In this document: in pieces, positions 46,057-57,899 of the stretch
How positions within the stretch are numbered: position 1 is the stretch's first letter
Layout: each line of letters begins with the position of its first letter
Origin: Gautieria morchelliformis
Lineage: Eukaryota; Basidiomycota; Agaricomycetes; Gomphales; Gomphaceae
Assembly (NCBI GenBank): GCA_015179125.1
Contig: WHVA01000252.1
Coordinates: forward strand, 1 to 64,000
DNA length: 64,000 nt
Direction: 5' to 3'
Made by a program: the position numbers and the translations under genes
Notes under the pieces: generated by a model
Told to the model about the DNA's origin: nothing
The model's input: only the letters and a program-made list of their open reading frames with translations
Databases searched by the model: none

Positions 46057-46656
46057 TTATTGCTGTGCAACATGATGGTGGATACATGCGCTTGAATAAT
46101 AAATTAAGTGTAGTCGATCTAATAGTAACTCACATTCATCCAACCGGTCTCCGAAGCCATCGAAGTACATTAACACATGCGAGTCAACCAGGCATTCCAC
46201 CTCATCATTACCCACTCTTACAGCGTTCATCTTTCGTCTCTATAGGGGAGGAGTCGAGAGACATTTCAAGGCACAGTGTATTGCAACATACCAGGGAGAA
46301 GCCCACACCGTGTATAACCCAGCCACAGAGCTCTTTAAACTCTGGATGTTCTTTTGGCATACCGCGAGCAGCTAACGCCTCAACAGCTGACTTCCTCACA
46401 ATCTTGTGGGGAACGGGCACGTTAGCCATAGCTTGAAATGGTTGTAGATCGTATTTACCATTTTGTTTGATATTTCTAAATCATCGGAATCGAGTGTTCT
46501 TGAGCAAACAGAGCTCGAGGAGATACCAAATACGTCCTCCCCGTGTGCCTCGCCTGGCAAACTTGGTAATTTGAACGATGGACCTTGGCCACTCGCTCTA
46601 GCCTTCCCCTTCGCATATTTGGCATTGGCCATCGACGCAGTTGGTAGCCTATACAT
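46057..46656 (-). CDS. C-terminal exons of an unrecognised host gene
   Basis: Three minus-strand blocks fit a spliced gene. The first (46656-46447) encodes KARASGQGPSFKLPSLPGEA, then DVFGIS and acidic/serine-rich sequence. The second (about 46436-46292) encodes MANVPVPHKIVRKSAVEALA, then HPEFKELCGWVIHGVGFSL. A 52-nt intron (46291-46240, GT..AG) joins it in frame to RRKMNAVRVGN and a stop at 46057. The helical HPEFKE...G..F.LR ending recalls the C-terminal domain of some fungal replication-related proteins (Sld7-like), but I am not sure of this. The link between the first two blocks is not a clean intron (only 27 nt), so the gene may be damaged or my model incomplete. Upstream exons were not identified. 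Confidence 0.4.
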
Positions 46657-46879
46657 GGTCTCTCAGGCCACAAGGGGCTTCAAGTCTATGGTTTTGTCTC
46701 TCTTTCCACGCTTTGCTTGCGGTTCGTTGAAAACGACGTACATGGAGATCTTCGTCGACGAGAAGGTTAGTAGCAGTCGAATTTGTCGACCCATGAGGTT
46801 CTGCATTGGGTGCACCGGCATATCGGAGAACACCCAACGTGAAATTTGCATTCACTGCAAACAAATACCATTATAACTC

Positions 46880-48289
46880 ATGTAGCATAACAAAATTGTC
46901 TCAATACTCACTGTTGGGGTTGTGAACGAGTCCCTCGGGAGTACCGTCTGTCGGAGGAGCACGAATCCCTGTGAAGCAGGCAGCATGTTGAACATGGAAC
47001 AAAATGGATTCAGGGTGGATACGCACAGTGGTTGGCACGGGCTAGTTGGAATTGAGCTGGAGTTTGTGGCGTCAGTGACTGATCAACTAGAAAATTGGGC
47101 CAAACGTACAACAGCCGAATATACTCTAGTGATAGACCTGTGTTATGAAAAAATGAATTTGAAAGGATCATGGGACTCGCACGCTCACATGATCATTTGG
47201 AAACGATGGATGCTTGTTCGTATTTGGTTCCATCATCAACATGAAAAGGTCTTGTTTGGCCACATCAGTCACACATGCTTCTTTCCCCACGCACATGACA
47301 CATGAGGCAAGCACCGTATGGAGGAGCATGGGTTTGTGGATCATCCTCACAAACGCTATGCTTGTTTGCCATGCGCCGCATCCAAGCCTGAAGAGGCCCT
47401 GGGGGAGCCTGCAGGCGCCATGGATAGTGATGCTGAAGACCATGTCGACGCCAAGGAGGCCTGGTACCGCAAAATCGAACAACAAGAACTGGAGAATGAC
47501 TCTAATGAATCCTAGGATGAAACTTCTCTCGGTATGTCGATCTCCTCGTTGCATGACTCCTGTGCAGTCTCACACTATTACTGCAACCACAACAGCGCCA
47601 GCTCAGACATCTTTGAGAAATCCCAATGAAACGGTATGTTGTGTGAGCCCCCTTACAAGATGCTAACCTGGCCGCTCTTCAGTTCACGTCCTCCCTCATC
47701 GCAACACCTGAGAAGCCTCGTGCTCGGATGCACCACGCACCGAACGTGGGACCACTCCAGCCCATAGGGAACATTCAGGCTAATGGCCCCCTTCTGTTGC
47801 ACCCATCCCAGCGCACTGAGCCCACGAGCCCCCAAGGGTCAATCCAGCCAGTCCCGCCACTGCTGGAGGGGAGGAAGAGATGTTGGAATAAGAGTTTATA
47901 CAACTTTACAAGTTTACTACCAAAAACCTTTTATTTCATTTTCAATATAATCATACTACCGTGATGTCAGTGATCTCCTGCCCATTCTTCAGTGACACGC
48001 ACTGGCACTAGCAAACCAATGATAGGAAACACCGAGGGTTCCTAGTACTCCATATCCCCTCACATACAACTCCATAGACCTTTACAGTGCTATGGAGCAC
48101 CTCCCCGCGAGCGCTACGGAGAGGCCCGCCGAGGAGCTATGGCGCTATACGGCGCTATGGCACGGTACTGAACCGTCGCGGGGAGTTATGGGGCACCACA
48201 TAATTGGCACGAGTCTACCGTGCTATGCCTGGTATGTAGCCTATATAATGCTACACGCAATTCGTTTTTTTTGCTGATGGAGCTCTGAA
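46880..48289. other. Intergenic or decayed; 65-residue acidic ORF at 47318
   Basis: The only coding-like stretch is 47318-47515 (65 residues, with DSDAEDHVDAKEAWYRKIEQ), acidic and without a recognised domain. A GC-rich inverted repeat at 48101-48185 is listed separately. Nothing else is supported. Confidence 0.3.
48101..48185. repeat. GC-rich inverted repeat with GCTATGG phrases
   Basis: CTCCCCGCGA (48101-48110) pairs with TCGCGGGGAG (48176-48185). Between and beside the arms the phrase GCTATGG or a close variant recurs about six times. It may be one end or the core of a small fold-back element. No target duplication was found. Confidence 0.45.
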
Positions 48290-50690
48290 CTCAGAGAATA
48301 TGATGGCGGACAGTATTATAAGTAAATGATCCAAATAAGTAATGAGTACTATAGATAGATACCGTCCAAAGTTCAAGTTTGAACTTACCACAAACAGCGC
48401 GGCTACGTAATATTAGGTGGCCCGCCGTTTCATCTCTCGCTCTACCGGTACCCTAGACAACTGACATGGCAATGGTACTACACTGCATCTTGCATCTCGA
48501 CCTGTAGGCTGAAGATACGTTGTCACCAGACTCTTGGCAGCAGTGGGCCCGTGGCCATGTGCCACCAGCCTGACGCCGACTGTGACATCAGCGGATGTCG
48601 ATATCACTGATCAGAATTGATGCTGGCTCAGTAATCGCTGCAAAGTAGTGGGGTGACATATGAAACCAGTCAAATATATAATCCTGAACACTTCAGTACG
48701 CATGACTTCAAGTTGTGGCCCATCGACAAAATGACGAATCTCTCTCGCTGCTGTTAGACTCAAGTCGAATACATTGTAAGTGCTCTTGCGCGGCTGCCTC
48801 TGAGTGAGTCACTCAAACCTTGGCGGAGTTAGGGGCCCAAGTACTACAGCATTATTGATCCCCTGCAGGAATATCATGATAGCCTTGAACTCCCATGCCT
48901 GGGCCGAGCTGGTACCTCAGATGAAGCCATTATAGTAAGGGGTCAATTCGAGGTATAACCACCAGCTCACCTGCACATTCTAACTCCCTGTTTCTGTTGC
49001 GCCCAGAATGTCTGGTCCTCAGTCATTCATTACAGTGTTGAAATCACGCGAGTGCCGACATGTGGAAGCGATGGCTATATATCTAACCTACCTCTTTTCA
49101 TGCAGTAACCGCTACCAAGTACTCGTTGGTTGCATCTTTGGCGTTCTTGCTATATGACCATAGTGAGAGCCACTCAGCGATGTCAGGTTCATGCCATCGG
49201 CTAACATTTAAATAGCAATTACTTTTGATGCCGAGGTTAGTCGCGTACTGTACCCGCAGGCTGCCATATTTCTTTGACATACATTAGGTCATGGATATCT
49301 GGTATCGCCCACGTTCACTGGGAACGGCACTATTTATATGGGTCAGTCTCCGTAGCCTGAAGGCGATTACAACTAGAAGACCCAAATGACTCGATCATAG
49401 ACTCGTTACTTCGGACTTTCGACACTTCTTGTGGTGTTCATAGGTTTGTATCTCTCAAGAGCCTATTGTATGGAGAATGAATGATAAAGTAATTAAGGGT
49501 CATTTCTTGAGTCTCTCTCGGACAACGTCAGTATTTCTCTCGGTCAATGCAATATACAACCTAATGACGTTCCTTCGCATAGTTGTAAGTATAACTATTG
49601 GGTTAGTGTTGTATCATTACATCACATTCACACCCTGCTTCAGCTGTCGTGCTTTCCTGTGGTGGGAGGCTGTCTCGTATGTCCTTCTTGATTTACCTTG
49701 TCACTTATTGACAATGCACAGCGCTTTGGCTTTGAATGTCAGCGTTGAAGGTGAATGCACACTTTGTCTGGGTAGTAAGCACAAAAGACTGACATGCAAA
49801 TACGTATTACAGTGATTCTAATGGCCCGAGTGTGTTCACTAGTCTATGCATCAATGCACTGCGACCTATTTTTGTTAACAGGTCTACGTTGTCTATAATC
49901 GCAACAAAAATTTCATTTATGGCTTGGGTATTTTCCGTTCGCTAACATTTGCCGGCACCATCGTTATTATGGTGTTCTACATCCCCGTAGGTAAGGTCAC
50001 CTTATGTTGGTATGGTCCAAGTTCATTCTCATCATCTGAGCAGGTATAGGATTATCTCCCGGCACTGGGTGTGCTGCTTCCATTTCTCCGCCTTTCTTTG
50101 GGTTCTCTTTCGTTGCTACCATCCTGAATGAAATCATCCTGCTCCTCTGTATGCTCTTCAAAGCATGGACAATATACAAGAACGAATATGGGTCTCCGTT
50201 GTTGGTGCTACTCATTCGTGACAGGTGTCGTCTTCTATGTACTCGTTGTAGTCGACCGTTATAACATGGAGCAGTGTGCTTTTCTTTTTTAGGTCAGTCA
50301 TTTTATTACATTCCCCTACATATATCTATTGACATGTGCCGCTGCCACACAGCACCTTCGCTGCTCAGCTTACGAACAGCCTGGTTTTTTTCGTTGCTCC
50401 TCGACCCCTTGTGCAAATTGGCGTTGGGTAAGTACCTGTCATTTCGAACGAAACAAATGGTTTCGACATTGTTTGCTACTAGGTGGGAATATGCAATACC
50501 TTGCACAATGGGCTGTCGTGTGCTTCTCAACATGTTTGCGCAGGGCTCGGACCGGGGAGAGGAGATATTAGCACGCCGTCAGATCAAGCCAAGTTACATG
50601 TTGTCAGACACGCGCATTCAAGCTTCATCTTCAACGGATGTCGATCTGCCTGTGGTCACCGTATCCGCAGCCAAAGCAATTGACAAGTAA
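48290..50690 (+). repeat. Second tandem duplication, copy A
   Basis: The block from about 48290 (AGAATATGATG, then CTACCGGT.TCCTAGACAA, then AGGCTGAAGATA) through the DUF6533 gene recurs in the same order from about 53510 to 56995. Upstream parts are alignable with many indels. It is independent of the NLR duplication. Confidence 0.75.
49008..50690 (+). CDS. DUF6533-type seven-helix membrane protein, copy A
   Basis: This matches the large basidiomycete family of DUF6533 plasma-membrane-like proteins of unknown function. Exon pieces in order: KYSLVASLAFLLYDH then ITFDAE and VMDIWYRPRSLGTALFIW (about 49.1-49.34 kb, the DUF6533 signature), AFLWWEAVSYVLLDL (about 49.65-49.75 kb), VYVVYNRNKNFIYGLGIF (about 49.88-49.99 kb), FKAWTIYKNEYGSPLLVLLI after a helix (about 50.05-50.22 kb), and TFAAQLTNSLVFFVAP then WEYAIPCTMGCRVLLNM (50.35-50.69 kb). 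The last block is the usual family C-terminal signature. A hydrophilic tail follows, ending KAIDK. There are eight or more short introns. The exact start and one or two exons around 49.45-49.60 kb are uncertain, so a damaged copy is possible. Confidence 0.65.
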
Positions 50691-51765
50691 TGACATTGGG
50701 AAATCAGATACATTGGCAGACAAGTGGTTGTAACATTTGAAAGGACTCAGCATTACCTTTTCTGTAATTTAATACCTATCTATATAAGGTCGATTGTGGC
50801 AACTGATGCATGCCGGTAGGTACTAGGTTACTTTCAGATAGTGCATGCACCGTTGATGATCAACTCGATACATGCTTGCTAGAATATTGAATAAACATTT
50901 TTCCTGACGCAAGATCGACTGATCCTAGCTGAGCTCGCGGTAATGTATAGACTCCAGATTCTACTAGTACATATCGACCTGGCTCATGTGCGTGATCTCA
51001 GTCCATAGCATCCAATTTTTTCTCGTCGTCCTCGACACATATCATTTGGGGTCTAGTCTGACATGAGCCAAGGGTATAAGCGAGCAAAGGAAGCCCGAGC
51101 CGCCATCATCCAACACGGTTTTCGTGCCATAAAACCCAATCCTCAGACTCTCACGACTCCAGGGGACAAAAAAAAAAAACGTCGCCTAGTGTCAAAACGA
51201 AGGAAAAAGAGACAAATTAATCCTCGACGCTCGTATCACCAGTACACACTTGACCTCCCACACCGTTCTGGGGTGAGTTCTGCAGGGTGGGAACTACCGG
51301 GGCCTTTCTTCTCGCCAAGTACTAGTATATTTGCTGGCGCATCGAACTGGACCACAGCCTGCATTCTTTTAGTATCCAATACCATGATCGTCTCAGCATG
51401 CATAATCTACGGGATGTCAGTGTAGTCTAGAAATGACGTGCCACGTAGAGCGGAGGAGACATGTACACTGTCTGTGCTGAAGTGCCACTGTCATATCCGT
51501 CGCATCACCCAACGCACCTCTCAGTGTATTTTGAATAATCGCGACCCAGGTCCCTTCGTCCACCTGACATATAGTGGTCCAGCGTGGTCTCTAATTCCCC
51601 CCTGCAAGCCGAACAACCCTGCTGCATGAAGCGCATCGTTTGGTCTCGCGTCTGAATGCCCGCAGAAGAGAGCTGAATCCACATTTTCGTGCAAGGTTCC
51701 AGTCAAAAGATCAGGTTGCTGCGTATGGTGACCCTCGCCCTAGACTCGTACTTGTTCCTTCGTAC
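50691..51765. other. Between the DUF6533 copies; weak 120-residue ORF
   Basis: The ORF at 51063-51425 is basic at the start (KKKKRRLVSKRRKKRQ) and has a hydrophobic end (TACILLVSNTMIVSACIIYG), with no recognised domain. A TATA-rich stretch lies before it. No other feature seen. Confidence 0.25.
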
Positions 51766-52305
51766 CTAAGTATTAAAATATGTGGGGGGAAGGCCTTTGG
51801 CGCATGCTCTGCACGCTGGGCATGTTGGTGGCTCGGCTTTGTCTAGTTTGAATGGGTGCTCGTTCGGTGATGCGGTCCTCAGCTGTGTCAGCATGGTTGG
51901 GGTGGTGGTCTGCGTGCGCTCTAGTCCTGTGCTCGGTGAAGGCTCTGCATTGACGACATAGATGGGCTTATGCGCAAATCTAGCTCGGATACTTAGCAGA
52001 TAGCACTCTTGCTTCTTCCGGAGTTCGTTCTGATGCCACTGAGCTCGGTGGGATGTATTATTCTTCAGTTGACGACCCCACGCGGCCTGCTTGCATCCAG
52101 TGGCCCTTCGATTTGTCGGTGCAATGTGTTGGCAAGGTAATGTCCGAGATGGGCTTTTCCCCTTAGTTGTACGCCTGTATTGCGCCCGGATGTCGGCTTC
52201 TATTATGTCGTTCCCTCCCATTTCCAGGTCCAAAAGCTTCGCTCCGACCACGGGCAGAAGTGCTCTATTCATAAGTATCGGCACCCGATCTTCGCCAACT
52301 GACAA
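51766..52305 (-). CDS. 179-residue minus-strand ORF, unrecognised
   Basis: It starts MSVGEDRVPILMNRALLPVV and ends ACAKGLPPTYFNT. It is basic, with a C-terminal CPACRACAKG motif too short to be a known zinc finger. It lies downstream of, and on the same strand as, a decayed coding region (52450-53450) and could be its last part in a changed frame. Length is the main evidence for coding. Confidence 0.3.
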   Translation of the reverse strand: MSVGEDRVPILMNRALLPVVGAKLLDLEMGGNDIIEADIRAQYRRTTKGKSPSRTLPCQHIAPTNRRATGCKQAAWGRQLKNNTSHRAQWHQNELRKKQECYLLSIRARFAHKPIYVVNAEPSPSTGLERTQTTTPTMLTQLRTASPNEHPFKLDKAEPPTCPACRACAKGLPPTYFNT

Positions 52306-52449
52306 GGTGCATCTTCAGTGCGCGCCCACTGCTGCATTGCTCACACACTCCTTGCCTGAAGAAACCACTGACGGGGAATACAGCTAAGAACGTGACATTG
52401 ATATCCCCATCCTTAAACTCTGCTACCGCGGCGGTGGATTCGGCCTGCG

Positions 52450-53450
52450 TTTGCGTGAGCACACAGCAGACTACAGGGCTTCCATGTCACCCCAAAGTAG
52501 TCTTGTGGAACGGCGTATAGCGTCGGTGTCTGTATCGGTATCGATCGCTACCACAGCGATCGTCCTGTCGAACTCCCCGGCGTTCCCATTCATCAGCGCT
52601 CCTGATAGGTCGTGCGTGAGCGGGATGCAGACTGCTGATTTCTAACGGGGTGGGCTGAGCCATTCATGGCTTGTCGAAAGACGGCGTTTCCAAAGCGTAG
52701 TTGACGCTCTGCGCAGAATACACGGTCTCAGTCGTCCTCAATGTGCTCGTACGCACATAGGTGTCACCAAGGCACACTGCCAGACGGGGGGATACTATCA
52801 CCGTCTTCCAGGCGCAGATATGTCAACAGTTCGTGATGGGGGAGGGTCGGAGCTGCACTGACATCATGTTGCCATAGCAAAAGCATTATTGCCTCCGCAT
52901 AAAAAGCAGATGTTGCTACGATGTCCCGGGGGAAGTGAGAGTATAGGGAACGAGGCTTTTCCGTAAGGGGAAAACGATCCTGCTCCGCCATGTGGGACGG
53001 CAGTTTAGTGCCGCTAAGGAGCCAGTGGTCCCCGGCGACGTCGCAGAGGGTGATGGACGTCAGTCCGTTTGGATGTGCCGTTGTCTCATCCTCTCACACT
53101 AGGAGGGAGCGCGCGGCCGGAATGATACTGTAGCGGCCAAGATGAAAGCTCGACGTACAATGTAACTGTACGGAGGAGCTTCCTCGAGCACAGGTCGTAT
53201 ACCCAGAGTGTCGGAGGGGATTGAATCGTGGTTCGATACCACAGTAATGGCGTGTTCCTCGTCGATGAAGATGCCTGCGGACGGGATGGCCTATGAAATC
53301 CGAGGGTTTGGTTTGGTAGTTGAAAGAACTGCCGTCTGGAGATAGCTGCCGAAGGTCTGTGTATTGCGCACCGAAGCTGCGCGTCATTCCTCTGGGGTCT
53401 CCGGAAGTTGCCAGCTGTGCCATTGACAGGATCATTCAGGTGATAGCCCC
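52450..53450 (-). pseudogene. Decayed coding region, possibly a beta-propeller/F-box type host gene
   Basis: Minus-strand phrases in different frames look coding and lie in a sensible order: AGIFIDEEHAITVVSNHDS (about 53.27 kb), ITLCDVAGDHWLLSG (about 53.05 kb), VIVSPRLAVCLGDTYVRTS (about 52.78 kb) and AVVAIDTDTDTDAIRRSTRL (about 52.54 kb). Short beta-strand-like blocks of this kind recall basidiomycete F-box/propeller proteins, but no diagnostic motif is present and no F-box was seen. Frequent frame changes point to a pseudogene. Confidence 0.3.
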
Positions 53451-54161
53451 AGGGGCCGAATCACAAGTACCCGCATGTCGGAGTCCGACTCGGAGTATGT
53501 CGGAGAGAACTCGGAGAATATGATGTTCGTGATCAGTGATTTCATTTAATTAGCACAAATAGCGCTGCGACGTATTACAGTAAGCGGCCAGACCCCGCGC
53601 CTTTTTATCTCTACCGGTGTCCTAGACAATGGACACGGCAATCGTAGATGCATGATCCATCTCGGCCTTCAGGCTGAAGATAGGTGGCCACCAGCAGACT
53701 CCCGGCAGCAGTGGCCGTGTGCAACCTGGCGCCGATATCAGGTGTCGATATCAGAATTGATGACACTCTCAGTAATCCCTACAAAGTAGTGGAGTGGGAT
53801 AGGAAACGAGCCAGATGTAGGAAGGCTGAGCGCTTCAGTACGCATGACTTGCCCTCTTCAAATTCGCCGGTGACAAAATGACGAATCTCTTGCGTTATGC
53901 TTCAGTTGAATACATTGAATGTACTCTTGCGCGGCTGCCTCACTCAAAAGTTAGAGGTTTGTGTATAATATTCGTAAGTTAGCTAATGTTAGTCTACCGT
54001 CAAGTACTACATCATTGCTGATCCCCTGCAGGAATATAGTCTTGGACTCCCATGCCTCCGAGCTGGTACCTCAGATGAAGCCATTACAGTAAGGGGTCAA
54101 TTCGAAGTATAACAGCCAGATCATCTGCACACTCTAACTCCCTGTTTCTTTTGTGCGCAGA

Positions 54162-56995
54162 ATGTCTGTTAACCCTCAAACAGTCGCTACTAGTGATGTG
54201 CGGGCCGGGCTTCAGCAGGCTCGGGCTCAATGAAGCATGGAGCCCAGCCCATTATCCTGGGCTGGGCTGGGCCGGGCTAGGGCCGGGCTTCAGCTAAGAG
54301 AAAAAAAAAATTCGAAAAAAATTGTTTATCATTACAGTAAGCCATAGTAATGTTTTCTTATTCCCCATCACTCTTCTCGTGATCAGCATCGTCCCAAGTG
54401 GTGACCCCTTTGTTGCTGCCATAAGGCTCTACTGCTTTGTCCTACAAGGCCGTCTCGGTTGTGGTCCATGGATCAGGATCAAGGAAAATGAATTCATGTC
54501 GCAACATGAACTTGAAGCATTGAAGTGCTTCAACGACGTCGCCCTTAAGGCGACTTCGGCACTTGCTGATGGTAATGCCTGCGGATAAAAAGGCGTGTTC
54601 GCTTGATACAGAAGACGCGTCAACATCGGTGGGATCTGCGGCCGTGTGTCGCTTCGTAGCTGGGAAGCAATACGAGGTATAGTCTACTAGTGAAATGAAC
54701 CGAGAAAATCCCCCTTACTATGTCCTTGCTTCCTCATATGCTGGGTTTTGCTGCTACCAGTGGAATCGCTGGTCGTTCTTCCCTCGTCAAAGTCTGAATC
54801 TCTGAGCTCAACAATGTCGACGCTTATTCACACGAGAAGAAGTGTGGCTTCCTGGGAGCTCCTTCGCCCCCTCTCCACCAAGTACGTTCTCTGTGCCTGT
54901 TGGTCAGGGTGTGTCACCAATTTGAGGGGTACCAGAAGATTCCTCCATAGCCGACTTGTCAATGCTCTCTGACGATGGAGCGGAAGGCAGTTTTGCCACG
55001 GCGAGCCGTTTCGCAGTGGCAGCCGAAGGTGCTGCGTGGTGTGAAGCCAGGGCCGGAACAGAGGCATTGCTGGGGTCAGTGACTTTCTCGGTTGTGGTAA
55101 TTTTCTACTTCGGTCGACTCGACATAAGGCTCAGGTGAGTAGTGAGATCGCGCGAGGGGAATAACCTTGTTTCATGTATATACAGTTCACCATCCGAATC
55201 CAGGCAAAGACGCACCATATATATCCAGCAGAGCCCAGGGCCCGGGCTTCCGCAAGTTAGAAGCCTGGCCCATTTGGTGGCTCAATGCGGGCTTGGGCCG
55301 GGCTAGGCCGGGCTTCGGGCTTGAGCCCGAGCCCAGCACATCACTAGTCGCTACAGTGGTGGAGTCACGCAAGTGCTGACGTGTGGAAGCGATGCCTACA
55401 TATCAAACCTACCTCTTTTCATGCAGTAACCGCTACCAAGTACTCGTGGGTTGTATCTTTGGCGTTCTTGCTATATGGCCATGGTGAGAGCAGCACCACA
55501 AATACCAACCACATGCTGACTTTGATTCAGTGATCACCCTAGATGTCGAAGTTAGTTCCACAATATCATATTGCCGTATGTTTCCTTGACATACGTCAGG
55601 TGGTCAATGTTTGGAATCGCCCACGCTCATTGAGCAAGTGGCTGTTTATATGGGTCAGTCTCCAACAAAGACCGAACCCATTCACTTAGAATAATCTTAG
55701 CAACCATCGTAGACTCGCTACTTCGGACTTGCCTCACTCATTATGGTGGTCACAGGTGCGCCTATACCTTGCCTCGTTCACGCCAAGGAAATATTAAAGG
55801 CGCTGCACGAAAGTCTTATTTCACAGCTCTCTCTCGAATCAGGTTTGCGTTTCTCTGGGGATCACTTCGATATACAGCGTATTGAATTTTAGTTTCACAG
55901 TTGTAGGTGCAACCTTGGTCAGTGCTAGACCATAACATTGATTTCATATTATTGTTCAGCCGCAATTTTTTCTTTTGGGTGGAGGCTATATCGTATGTCC
56001 CTATTAGATGTGTTTCTCGACTCCAAGTGACACGTACAGCGTTAAATTGTTAATCAGTAGCGTTGAAGGTAAAGGAACGCCTCATAAAAGGTTTGTAAGG
56101 TAATACTGACATGTACCATAGTCATTCTACTTATCCGTGTACGCTCCCTTTCTCCTCGTATAAAGTGTTGGGATCTAAACTTGTTACAGGTTTATGCTGT
56201 TTATGGTCGCAACAAACACATTCTCTTTGGCGGGGCTGGATTATTTCTGTTATCGCTAATTGCCATTGTCATCCTTTGGGTTTTCTACCGTTTCACTGGT
56301 AAAGCTCCGGATATCAATAATCTTCCCAGTACATACTCATGAACTGAACAGCCCAGGGACTACCTCCCGTTGACGGCATGACTGGGTGCTTTGCTCCTAC
56401 TATGCCGAATCTCTTTGGCCTTGCTTTCGTTCCGGATATTTTGACCGAAGTAATCCCATGCCTCCTCATGCTTTACCAAGCATGGATAACATATAAGAGC
56501 GATTATGGCTCACGGTTACTGAAGATACTCATTCGGGACAGGTCAGCATCCTTGTTGTTCTTGTCTAATTATCAGCCTTGGCAGCTCTAACGTATAGGCG
56601 GCAGTGTACTGTATTTTTCCAGGTCAATGGCTAGATTGCTCATGCCGATGCCCTAATAACATTTACTTCACAGCACCTTTGGTGTTCTACTTTTGAATGT
56701 CCTGATCTCTTTCTTTACTCCTCGAAAGTATGTGCAAATTGGATATGGGTAGGTTGTTTAAATTGTCGAGAGAACAGATGACACTGACACTGTTTCAAGA
56801 TGGTTGTATGCAGTACCTTGCACTATGGGCAGCCACCTGCTTCTCAGCATGCTTCAACAAGCATTCAGAGAGCTAGAGTACACATCGGCATTTCAAAGTG
56901 ATACGGTATGGCAGTTTGAACAACAATTATGCAGCACCTGCTCCAAAGTGTTGAAAAAAAACAAATTGCGGGGCTTGCGTGAAAGTGCGGTATAA
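54162..56995 (+). CDS. DUF6533-type membrane protein, copy B, interrupted by a hAT element
   Basis: Paralogue of copy A. The ATG at 54162 and MSVNPQTVAT are followed at once by the hAT insertion. Beyond it come YSWVVSLAFLLYGH (about 55.44-55.49 kb), VITLDVE (55.53 kb), VVNVWNRPRSLSKWLFIW (about 55.60-55.65 kb), VYAVYGRNKHILFGGAGLFL (56.19-56.30 kb), MLYQAWITYKSDYGSRLLKI (56.47-56.54 kb) and a final exon with WLYAVPCTMGSHLLLSML ending at 56995. Each block aligns with copy A. The insertion lies at the junction of the first exon and the following intron region, so it could be spliced out only if suitable sites exist. Otherwise the gene has lost its N-terminus. Confidence 0.6.
54191..55346 (-). 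mobile_element. hAT-family DNA transposon, non-autonomous, 1,156 bp
   Basis: It is flanked by perfect 8-bp duplications GTCGCTAC (54183-54190 and 55347-55354). Ends are TAGTGATGTGC and GCACATCACTA. Subterminal zones are rich in CCGGGC/GCCCGG phrases, and a GGCTGGGCTGGG tract lies near the left end. On the minus strand at about 54.63-54.48 kb the frame reads DVDASSVSSEHAFLSAGITI and then SRLKGDVVEALQCFKF, the C-terminal dimerisation region of hAT transposases (A-S-S-x-x-S-E-R-x-F-S-x-A-G type). The rest of the transposase is missing, so it must rely on another element. Confidence 0.88.
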
Positions 56996-57155
56996 ATGCG
57001 CGCACTGTATGTAGTTTACATAATCAGCATTAAATAGTTGTGCTGGGGAGATTGCCGAAGAATGACGTAAGGCTCTTTGCGTACACCTATACACCTTACA
57101 TAGCTATGGTATGACATCTTTTGCTTCCAAACAACCCCAGAAGAACTCAAGACAC

Positions 57156-57547
57156 TGCAGGTATATAAAAGTTTTCTTGTCTGAAAAACTGTTGAAAAAA
57201 CTGTAAAGATTTTCCAAATATTTATAGTGTTGTATATGTAAAAAAACTATGATAAAATTTTGTGTTTTTATTAGAATTTGTTGAGCAAGAAAATTGTAAA
57301 AAAAATCAAAGTTTTTTTCAGGGTTTTTCATGGGTTTCTTTGCATTTTCACAAAGAAACTTATAAAAAAAGACATAAAAAACCCTGCAAAAAACTTAAAC
57401 TTTTTTACAATTTTTTTGCTCAACAGATTCTAACAAAAATACAAAATTTTCTTAAAGTTTCTTTACATTAAAAACACTAAAAAAATTTTTAATATCTTTA
57501 CAGTTTTTTGAACAGTTTTTCAGACCAGAAAATCTTTATATGCCTCC
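57156..57547. mobile_element. AT-rich fold-back (MITE-like) element
   Basis: Two arms of about 190 bp are imperfect reverse complements around about 57345. TATATAAAAGTTTTCTTGTC at the left matches the reverse complement of the right end (CATATAAAGATTTTCTGGTC). TTAGAATTTGTTGAGCAAG matches TTAGAATCTGTTGAGCAAA, and the centre is TTTCTTTGcattttCACAAAGAAA. TA dinucleotides at both ends would fit a TA target site. No transposase. Composition differs sharply from its surroundings. Confidence 0.75.
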
Positions 57548-57899
57548 AGTGAGAAAACCAAAGTCTTTCATCAATCCTTCCAATACCCCGGCTGAGTTGC
57601 CTGTCGAGACTTACATATCCTTACATCTACCGAGAAGAGTTACACTCCTGCCGGCTATACAGTGGCTTGCCGTCAAACCTAGAACTCAGGCAAGATGAAG
57701 TGAAGCGAAGAGGAATATTATCTAAACAAGTATTCAAGAAAGGTGAAATGTTATCGTTGTTCAGCTATACTCATACAATGATGTATGAAATAGGCAGCAT
57801 TCTGCTTAATCGCTGACCTCATGTTTCAGTTGTTTCAACACTGAACTTGTCCACTTATTGCTCCATCTCAACGTGTAAGAACAATGATGTTTTGAAATG

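Larger units (their letters stand above)
53510..56995 (+). repeat. Second tandem duplication, copy B
   Basis: Counterpart of 48290-50690, lengthened by the hAT insertion at 54191-55346. Landmarks include the sequence before the gene (ATCCCCTGCAGGAATAT at 48858 and 54022) and the C-terminal exon. Confidence 0.75.

Noticed and set aside
57104-57471. Phe/Lys-rich ORFs of about 70 residues on both strands
   Set aside because: They are translations of the arms of the AT-rich fold-back element.
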